A stretch of 64,000 bases of DNA from Sorangium cellulosum So0157-2 (GTDB lineage: Bacteria; Myxococcota_A; Polyangia; Polyangiales; Polyangiaceae): assembly GCF_000418325.1 (NCBI RefSeq), contig NC_021658.1:13806501-13870500 (forward strand), in the 5' to 3' direction. This document shows positions 58,268 through 64,000 of this stretch, piece by piece (within the stretch, counting starts at the first letter, position 1; each line of letters starts with the position of its first letter). The notes under the pieces are model-generated. The model was not told the origin of the DNA, ran no database searches, and was given only the letters and a program-made list of their open reading frames with translations. A program made the position numbers and the translations under genes.

Positions 58268-59482
58268 ATGGAATCTGCCCCCAGCGCGTTGCTCGGCGAG
58301 CTCTTCGCCCGTTCTCCCGACCTGCTCTTCATCGCCTCGGCCGACGGGGCGCTGCTCCACGGGAGCGGTGGGCTGCGCGAGGCGCTGGGCCCCGGGGTCG
58401 AGGGCGGCGCGCTCCTCGCGGATCTCGCGCACCCGGACGATCGCGCGGCGCTCGCGGCGGCGTGGTCGGCGCTCCTCCAGCGCGGCGAGCCCGTCTCGTT
58501 CGACGTGCGCCTGCGCGACGGCGGCGGCGCCTACCGGCCGCTCTCGTGCACCGCCAGCCGGTCGTCGTCCGATCGCGGCGCCGTCCTCGGCTCGCTCCGC
58601 CCCGCGCCCGCGGCCGCCGCCGCGCCCGCGGCGACCGAGGAGGAGCTGAGCACGCTGCGGCTCAAGGCGCGCATCCTCGACGGCATCGCCGAGTACGTGG
58701 AACCCATCGCGATATGGGCGATCGACGGCGACGGGACGTACGTCTATCACCAGGGCAAGGCCATCGCGAAGACCGGGTTGACGCCGGGGCAGCACCTCGG
58801 GCGCAGCGTGTTCGACCTCTATGCCGCCTCCCCGGACGCCGCCGCTGAGATGCGGCAATGGTACGACGGCCAGGTGCGCCGCGGCCGAAGCGAGGCGCAC
58901 GGCACCTACTGGGACACCTGGCTCATCCCGCTCCGCAGCGCGCCCGGCGAGCGCGTCGACGGCGTGCTCGGGATCTCGCTCGACGTGTCGGACTCCAAGA
59001 TCGTCGAGAACGAGCTGCGCATTCAGATCGACCGGATCGCGGCGCAGCAGAAGGTGATTCGCGATCTCTCCACGCCCATCATCGAGGTCTGGGACGGCGT
59101 GCTCACGCTGCCCATGGTCGGCACCGTCGACAGCGTGCGCACCGCCGAGGTCATGGACAGCCTGCTCCAGCAGATCGTCGAGAAGCGGGCGAGCTTCGCC
59201 ATCCTCGACCTCACCGGCGTCGAGGTCGTCGACACCAAGGTCGCCTCCCACCTCGTCGAGCTCGTCACCGCGATCCGGCTCCTCGGCGCCGACGGCATCG
59301 TCGCCGGCATCAAGCCGACCGTCGCCCAGACCATGGTCGCCCTCGGCCTCGACCTCTCCCAGCTCAACACGCAACGCAACCTGCGCGCGGCGCTCAACTA
59401 CGCCATCCGGACCATGACGCGCGCCCAGGCCGCCTCGCTCGCGCCGAGCCACCCGGCGCCCGGCAAGACGCCGTCCCCCTGA
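58268..59482 (+). CDS. PAS-PAS-STAS regulator (RsbR-like)
   Basis: The 404-residue cytoplasmic protein has a PAS-like region (about 15-105), a second PAS (about 140-250, AIWAIDGDGTYVYHQGKAIA) and a C-terminal STAS domain (about 275-385). The STAS domain has SFAILDLTGVEVVDTKVASHL with a candidate phosphorylated Thr, followed by GIKPTVAQTMVALGLDLS. Such proteins act in stressosome-like or partner-switching signalling. The start is ATG 58268 or the GTG at 58259; AGGAG spacing favours the former. It converges on vgrG across a strong hairpin and has no kinase of its own nearby. Confidence 0.82.
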   Translation: MESAPSALLGELFARSPDLLFIASADGALLHGSGGLREALGPGVEGGALLADLAHPDDRAALAAAWSALLQRGEPVSFDVRLRDGGGAYRPLSCTASRSSSDRGAVLGSLRPAPAAAAAPAATEEELSTLRLKARILDGIAEYVEPIAIWAIDGDGTYVYHQGKAIAKTGLTPGQHLGRSVFDLYAASPDAAAEMRQWYDGQVRRGRSEAHGTYWDTWLIPLRSAPGERVDGVLGISLDVSDSKIVENELRIQIDRIAAQQKVIRDLSTPIIEVWDGVLTLPMVGTVDSVRTAEVMDSLLQQIVEKRASFAILDLTGVEVVDTKVASHLVELVTAIRLLGADGIVAGIKPTVAQTMVALGLDLSQLNTQRNLRAALNYAIRTMTRAQAASLAPSHPAPGKTPSP

Positions 59483-59491
59483 ACGCCGCCC

Positions 59492-59555
59492 CCGCGCGCG
59501 GCCCGCCGCCCCGGGCCCGCGCAGGCGCGCGCCTCGCCCGGGGCGCCGCGCGCGG
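59492..59555. terminator. Bidirectional hairpin between PAS-STAS and vgrG genes
   Basis: CCGCGCGCGG at 59492-59501 pairs with 59546-59555, and GCCCCGGGC at 59508-59516 pairs with GCCCGGGGC at 59536-59544. The stem lies exactly between two convergent stop codons. No T run, but the stem is very stable. Confidence 0.55.
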
Positions 59556-59556
59556 C

Positions 59557-61011
59557 TCACTCGTCCACGAGATCGAAGACGATGCCGCCCTGCGTCTTGA
59601 TCCGGTGGGTCGACCGGTTGGCGCTGTTCACCGGAGAGGGCGTCAGCGGGTTGGGCGCGGCGCCCACGATCACCGGACGATCGGGATCGCCGTTCACGAA
59701 GGCGATGAGCACCTCGGTCCCCGGCTTGAGCGGGAAATGCGTGCCGTAGTTCGCGCCGGCGTGGTTCTGGAGCATGCGCACCGGCCTCGACGTCAGGCCG
59801 CCGGCCGCCCCCGTGTCGAACAGGAACCGGACCATGTACCTGCCCTGATCGTCGATCTGCGCGTCGTTGCCCCCGCCCCCCGGCCCCGCGTCGACGATCC
59901 CCGTGACCACGCCGCTGATCCGGGGGACCGGCGTGACGCGCGGCGGCCGAAACGTGTTCTTGCTCGGGATCGCCCGGAAGGTGTTCACGTAGCGCTGCGG
60001 CGCCTCGCCCCCGCCCCAGCCGCCGGCGGGCTGCGTCGCCTGGTGCTCCACCTCGACGAAGAGCAGCTCGAGCCCCTCGAGGTTCGGGTGCCCCTCCAGC
60101 GTCGACCGCGCGCCCGCGCCGATCCCGCACACGGCGCTCCTGCCCGTGTAGACGAGCTGCGTCGCCTGCCGCTCCTCGGCCCGGATCTGCGCCAGCACCT
60201 TCCCCTCCGCCGGCGTCTTGTAGTGCCCGCCGAACTCGATCACGCCCCCCGCATACCCGGCGGGCAGGACGTGCTCCGCCGTCAGATCGAGCATCGGTTG
60301 CCGGTAGTTGTAGTCGCGGGCCACGAACACGCTCGGCACGATCCGCGATGTCGCCGCGATCTCGAAGACGTCCCGCGTCTCCCCGCGCTCGCGGAACTGG
60401 ACGGACGCGGCGGCCCCGGCCGCGGGCTTGAACCCGCTGGCGTCGTCGGTGAAGACCATCGTGTCCTGACCGTCCTGGTGCTCGAAGAAGAAGCTGATCC
60501 CGACGTGCTCGGCCAGGCGGCAGATGAAGGCGAAATCGGTCTCCTGGTACTGCACCGAGAACTCCCGCTGCGGATAGCTGCCCATCAGCCGGAAGTCCAC
60601 GTCGCTCCCGCTCAGGCCCACGAGCTCCAGCTTCTGCTTGATGATCTCCGGCACCGCCTTGTTCATCGTGATCTCGGTGGTCTCGACGAGCGTGAGCCGG
60701 TGCGCGCGCGGGACGATGCGCAGCCGGTACGCCCGGTGGTCGAGCAGCGTCGCGAGGCGATCGTGCACCTCGGCGACCATCCCGTGGATGCGCCGCAGCT
60801 CGACGCCGTCCCGCTCGAAGACGAGCGCGACGCTCTCGCCCGCGAAGGCCTGGCCGTCGACCGCCGCCTCGTTCGGGCACGCGACCTCGACGTCGAACGC
60901 GAACAGCTGCGAGATCGCCTCGCGCCCCGAGAGGCTGTTGAGCTGGAGGACGTCGGACGACAAGCCGGCGAGCTCGATGCGAATGTCTACGGATTCGTGC
61001 TGGGTGGTCAT
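59557..61011 (-). CDS. vgrG: Type VI secretion spike protein VgrG
   Basis: This 484-residue protein has the gp27-like VgrG start (FDVEVACPNEAAVDGQAF, GMVAEVHDRL), a central YQETDFAFICRLAEHVGISFFF block, and the gp5-like OB part with GRYMVRFLFDTGA, HFPLKPGTEVLIAFVNGDPDRPVIVGAAPNPLTPSPV. It is shorter than typical VgrG proteins of 600 or more residues and ends soon after the OB domain, with little or no beta-needle. The ATG at 61011 follows GGAG; an upstream ATG at 61029 is less likely. A DUF2169 gene lies just upstream on the same strand. No other secretion-system genes are in the window, so this is an orphan spike cluster. Confidence 0.9.
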   Translation of the reverse strand: MTTQHESVDIRIELAGLSSDVLQLNSLSGREAISQLFAFDVEVACPNEAAVDGQAFAGESVALVFERDGVELRRIHGMVAEVHDRLATLLDHRAYRLRIVPRAHRLTLVETTEITMNKAVPEIIKQKLELVGLSGSDVDFRLMGSYPQREFSVQYQETDFAFICRLAEHVGISFFFEHQDGQDTMVFTDDASGFKPAAGAAASVQFRERGETRDVFEIAATSRIVPSVFVARDYNYRQPMLDLTAEHVLPAGYAGGVIEFGGHYKTPAEGKVLAQIRAEERQATQLVYTGRSAVCGIGAGARSTLEGHPNLEGLELLFVEVEHQATQPAGGWGGGEAPQRYVNTFRAIPSKNTFRPPRVTPVPRISGVVTGIVDAGPGGGGNDAQIDDQGRYMVRFLFDTGAAGGLTSRPVRMLQNHAGANYGTHFPLKPGTEVLIAFVNGDPDRPVIVGAAPNPLTPSPVNSANRSTHRIKTQGGIVFDLVDE

Positions 61012-61101
61012 CGTCGCAGCTCCATCCATCGTGCTGTGGGAGAGGATCTCCCGCCCCGGTGCGCCGTCCGCCGGCGCGCCCGTCGAGGCGGGCCTTGCGG
61101 G

Positions 61102-62904
61102 CTATCGTTTGCGCTCGAACCTTTCGTAAAGGCTCCTCCTCAATGCGGGTGACGGGGTCGGCAGCGACGGGCGCTCCGGCGGCGGGGGCGGCGGCCGCCG
61201 GGGCGGCGGGGCCGCCGGCGGCTCGTCCGGCTCGAACGACCGCGCGGGCGAGGCGCTGAGCACCGGCTGCGGCGACGGCTCCGGCAGCGCGGGCGCCGCA
61301 GGGGGCGGCGGCTCCGCGGCCGGCAGGAGCTCCGGGGACGACGGCTCCGGGAGCCGCGCGAGCGAGGGCTCCGCCGCGGCCTCGGGCTCCGGATCGAGCG
61401 CCGGCGCCGCGGGGACGGCGCCGCCGGGCGCGTCGGCGCGCGGCTCCCAGTCGTCCTCGAACGAGAGCGCGAGCGTGCCCGAGCCCATGCGCTCGTCGGC
61501 CGCGACCGGCTCCCGGGCGAGCATCGACGGCGGCAGCCCGGCGCCCGGGGGCGCCGGCTGGAACGGGAGCGCCGGCGCGTCCGCCGCGTCGTCGGCCTCG
61601 GACAGCAAGGCCAGCGTCGTGAGGGGAGACCCCGCCGGGGCGTCTTCCGCCGAGGAGAGCGAGAGGGTCCCGGTGTCGAACCGGGGCGCCGGCGCCCCCG
61701 CGCCCGCGGCGTGCCCGGCGGTGTCGGCGGGGGGAGGCCCGTCGCGGAACGGCGTCGCCGCCCGGACGAAGGCCGCCACGCCGTCCTCCGCGAGGCTCAT
61801 CGTGCGCGACCCGGCGGCCGGATCGGCCTGGGTCGCGCCGAGGACGCCGTCGTCCAGGCCGAGCGCGAGGCCGGCCGCGCCGGCGGCCCGGGCGAGGCCG
61901 GGGCCCGCGGCGCCCGCGTCGGCGGGCCGCTCGGGCCACTCGAGCGGCTCCCCGGGGAGCTCGACCCCCGCCACGATGGCGGCCGCCGCGAGCGCGGCCT
62001 CGTCGGGGACGGCGAAGCTGCCCCGGAAGACGAGGGTGCACCGCTGCTCGTCGCCGTCGATGCGCAGCGTGTCCGCGTGCAGATCGAGCGGCTGGCCCTC
62101 GCTCACGCCGAAGGCCGAGAGGCCGTGGATGCGCGCGCGGCCGCGCGCCTCGGGCAGCCGCATCCGGAGGCGCGGCAGCGTGGGGTGCAGCCCCGTGAGC
62201 TCGATCCATTCGCCGCCGCGCAGGGTGCGCGTCCGCTGATCGGGGGGCGCGGCCTGGTAATACGCCCACGCGAAGGCGTCGGGGATCTCGGCGATGGGGG
62301 CGTCGAGCGCCTTGCGCGGGGTGGCGCCGAGCAGCCGCCTGCGCGCCGGCCAGGCGCGCGCGATCGGGCCGAAGCCGGCCGCGCGCGCCGGATGGAGCGG
62401 ATCGAGGATGTTCGCCTCGGGATCGGACGGGTCGCCCGTCGCCTGCACGCCGAGGAAGTTCTCGTGGTCGCTCTCGCCGCGGAGCGCCCGCTCGTACACG
62501 ATCGGCATCCGCTGGAACCCGGCCCTGTCCTGGACGAGGAGCTCCTTGTCGAGGAGGACCTCGCCCTCGTCGGAGATCGTGAGTCGCACAGGCAGGGAGT
62601 GCACGGGCGCGCCCGGCGGCGGCGCGTGGGCGTGGCCGGTGAAGAGCACGTCGGCCTGGTCGAGGTGCGGCGCCAGATCGCTCGTGAGCCTGACGCTCCG
62701 GCCCGGGTTGTTGCCGTGGTGCACCTCCCCGTGGAGGATCTTCTGCGGCTCGACCCTCGGCATCTCCGCGTCCGCCGCGAAGGCGAAGGTGGCCTTGACG
62801 ATGACGGTGATGCGGAGCTCGCCCCGGTGACGCCAGGCCACCGAGGTCGCTGCTGCTCCGTTCAGCGGCGTGACCCTCTCCGGCGCCGTCGCACTGTTCG
62901 CCAT
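61102..62904 (-). CDS. DUF2169 protein with long Pro/Ala-rich tail
   Basis: The 600-residue protein starts with the DUF2169 domain (about residues 20-310): RITVIVKATFAFAADAE, PPGAPVHSLPVRLTISDEG, NFLGVQATGDPSDPEANILD and GLHPTLPRLRMRLPEARGRA. The rest is low-complexity Ala/Pro/Glu-rich sequence with repeated short GTLSLSS/GTLALSF motifs. DUF2169 proteins occur in type VI secretion loci and are thought to help load effectors on VgrG. It precedes vgrG by 90 bp on the same strand. The ATG at 62904 is chosen from the conserved start; its ribosome site is weak. Confidence 0.82.
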   Translation of the reverse strand: MANSATAPERVTPLNGAAATSVAWRHRGELRITVIVKATFAFAADAEMPRVEPQKILHGEVHHGNNPGRSVRLTSDLAPHLDQADVLFTGHAHAPPPGAPVHSLPVRLTISDEGEVLLDKELLVQDRAGFQRMPIVYERALRGESDHENFLGVQATGDPSDPEANILDPLHPARAAGFGPIARAWPARRRLLGATPRKALDAPIAEIPDAFAWAYYQAAPPDQRTRTLRGGEWIELTGLHPTLPRLRMRLPEARGRARIHGLSAFGVSEGQPLDLHADTLRIDGDEQRCTLVFRGSFAVPDEAALAAAAIVAGVELPGEPLEWPERPADAGAAGPGLARAAGAAGLALGLDDGVLGATQADPAAGSRTMSLAEDGVAAFVRAATPFRDGPPPADTAGHAAGAGAPAPRFDTGTLSLSSAEDAPAGSPLTTLALLSEADDAADAPALPFQPAPPGAGLPPSMLAREPVAADERMGSGTLALSFEDDWEPRADAPGGAVPAAPALDPEPEAAAEPSLARLPEPSSPELLPAAEPPPPAAPALPEPSPQPVLSASPARSFEPDEPPAAPPPRRPPPPPPERPSLPTPSPALRRSLYERFERKR

Positions 62905-63007
62905 TCCACGGGTGTATAGCACAGCCGCCGTCGCGCCCCCGGCCGAACGCGCGCCGCGCCGGGCCGATCTGCCGGCGGTGCGCGCGCGGCGGCCCTGCTG
63001 TAGGGCG

Positions 63008-63150
63008 CCGCGAGGGCCGGCGGCTGCGCCCGCGAGGGTCGATGGCGCGCCGCGAGGGTCGATGGCGGCGCCGCGAGGGTCGATGGCGGCGCCGCGAGGG
63101 TCGATGGCGGCGCCGCGAGGGTCGATGGCGGCGCCGCGAGGGTCGTTGTC
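63008..63150. repeat. 21-bp intergenic tandem repeat, about six copies
   Basis: The unit GCCGCGAGGGTCGATGGCGGC repeats about six times (the first with a slightly different length, the last ending GTCGTTGTCGCC). It lies in the 349-bp gap between the DUF2169 gene and the small lipoprotein gene and is not in a supported coding region. Confidence 0.9.
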
Positions 63151-63253
63151 GCCATAACGAATGGCGGGGGGCGAGCGCCGTATCGGCCGCTGCGCGGGGC
63201 GGCGGAGCGCAGAAACTTGCGGCCGCCCTGCGCCCATGCGACCCACTGCGATC

Positions 63254-63592
63254 ATGAAGCTGGCTGGAACCGCTCGCGCGCTGGCGGCGCTCGCCGTCCT
63301 CGTCATGATTGGCTCGTTCGGCTGCGACACGGTGGCCACGCTCGTCGCGCCCGCAGTCCCGGTGGTCATCGAGAAGGCGACCGCGCCCGGAGATCCGGCC
63401 GCGCCCCAGGACCCGACCGCCGCGCCGGAGCCGCCCGAGAGCCGGAAATGCTGCTTCCGGAGCGGCGAGAGCGTCGCGAAGGTGTGCGAGAGCAAGGAGC
63501 GCTGCTGCTCGGGCAGGTACGAACGCAGCGAGTGCGAGGATTCGGGCGGCCTCTGGTTCCAGAGCGCCGACGGCTGCGCCGGCGCCTGCTGA
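63254..63592 (+). CDS. Small Cys-rich lipoprotein
   Basis: A 112-residue protein with a signal peptide ending MIGSFGC (Cys24), a Pro/Ala linker, and a C-terminal part with seven cysteines (CCFRSGES, VCESKERCCSG, SECEDSG, GCAGAC) likely to form disulphides. The start is ATG 63254, or possibly ATG 63236; no good ribosome site is visible for either. It is divergent from the DUF2169 gene. Function unknown; a surface protein is the simplest reading. Confidence 0.65.
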   Translation: MKLAGTARALAALAVLVMIGSFGCDTVATLVAPAVPVVIEKATAPGDPAAPQDPTAAPEPPESRKCCFRSGESVAKVCESKERCCSGRYERSECEDSGGLWFQSADGCAGAC

Positions 63593-63727
63593 GGCGCGCA
63601 GGCGGCCACGCCGCCGCGCCGGGACACGGTCGACGACGCCGCCGCGCCGGCACGCGGGCGGCCGCGCCGGGAGGCGATCGCGCCAGGAAGGCTGGCGCCC
63701 GCATGGCCTGACGGCGTACGAAGGGGC

Positions 63728-64000
63728 GTGCGCGAGCTCGACCCCGACGCCCTTCACCGGCTCGTCCAGCGGGTCACGGGCCATGCTCCGTCATCGCTCT
63801 CGCCCCTGCGCGGCGGCGTGTCGTGCCGGCGCTACCTGCGCGTCGTCACGCCGGCCGGCACGGCGGTCGCGATGTTCGCGCCGAGCGCGGACGGCGATGG
63901 CGCCGCGGCCGGCGCGGCTCCCCCGCGGTGGCCGTTCCTGGAGGTGCACGCGCTGCTGCGCGAGCGCGGCGTCCGGGTCCCGGCGCTGCTCGCCGAGGAC
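63728..64000 (+). CDS. Aminoglycoside phosphotransferase family, AmgK-like, 3' end outside window
   Basis: The first 91 residues are visible. They read GVSCRRYLRVVTPAGTAVAMFAPS, then WPFLEVHALLRERGVRVPALLAED, the N-lobe pattern of AmgK-type kinases (cell-wall amino sugar recycling: phosphorylation of N-acetylmuramate or N-acetylglucosamine at C1). The proposed start is GTG 63728 with an AAGGGG stretch immediately before it, which is closer than usual. The gene runs off the window edge, so the catalytic HxD motif is not seen. Confidence 0.6.
   Translation, partial: MRELDPDALHRLVQRVTGHAPSSLSPLRGGVSCRRYLRVVTPAGTAVAMFAPSADGDGAAAGAAPPRWPFLEVHALLRERGVRVPALLAED

Noticed and set aside
58223..63784. 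Minus-strand open frame of about 1850 codons spanning PAS-STAS, vgrG and DUF2169
   Set aside because: It conflicts with three genes that have recognisable domains and is low complexity.

Overview
The window is very GC-rich chromosomal DNA with strongly biased third codon positions and pervasive antisense open frames. Lipoproteins carry Ser/Thr/Gly-rich linkers, short tandem repeats are common, and carbohydrate-degradation, Rhs, VgrG and PAS/STAS genes sit together. This resembles a large-genome myxobacterium of the Sorangium/Polyangiales type (inference from style and gene content, not from a marker gene). No tRNA, rRNA, CRISPR array, integrase or insertion sequence was recognised.

Positions 1-16400 form a sugar-acid and xylan region. 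It holds a SASA/CE6-type esterase end, altronate dehydratase (uxaA), a hexuronate-type MFS transporter, a tagaturonate-reductase-like enzyme, an L-galactonate-dehydrogenase-like enzyme, a lipoprotein amidohydrolase/lactonase, galactokinase, a five-gene operon (substrate-binding protein, ATPase, two permeases, SDR epimerase) and a GH10 xylanase lipoprotein. Three promoters (hydrolase, ABC operon, xylanase) share one architecture: TTGAC(A/T), exactly 7 nt, then a LacI-type palindrome TGTKAWCGTTMACA. They form a small regulon whose regulator is not in the window. Positions 16470-23532 are a nitrate assimilation cluster (nirB, nirD, a DmsB-DmsC fusion, a nasA-type molybdoenzyme), all on the minus strand. 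A PAS/GAF hybrid histidine kinase, panE, an exported unknown protein, a Cys- and Gly-rich lipoprotein with a 27-bp tandem repeat and an apparent frame change, rsmG and a DUF488 gene follow.

Positions 32144-39423 hold the most unusual unit. A 580-residue HSP90/GHKL-like ATPase gene overlaps, by a GTGA junction, a gene for a 1846-residue protein. That protein begins with a GHKL-like fold lacking the key Asn and contains three Hsp90-middle-like motifs about 500 residues apart. I do not know a described system with this layout.

Positions 40834-58021 look like a conflict/defence island. A 2248-residue Rhs/YD-repeat lipoprotein has an HNH-like C-terminal tip, followed by a putative immunity gene, a possibly broken second small gene and a permuted remnant of another Rhs tip. 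Next comes a type I restriction-modification operon in the order hsdR, hsdS (frameshifted), unknown, PIN toxin-like, hsdM. A translationally coupled pair, an AAA ATPase and a small PD-(D/E)XK-like nuclease, closes the island. The right end carries a PAS-STAS protein, a short VgrG, a DUF2169 protein, a small lipoprotein and the start of an AmgK-like phosphotransferase gene cut by the window edge.
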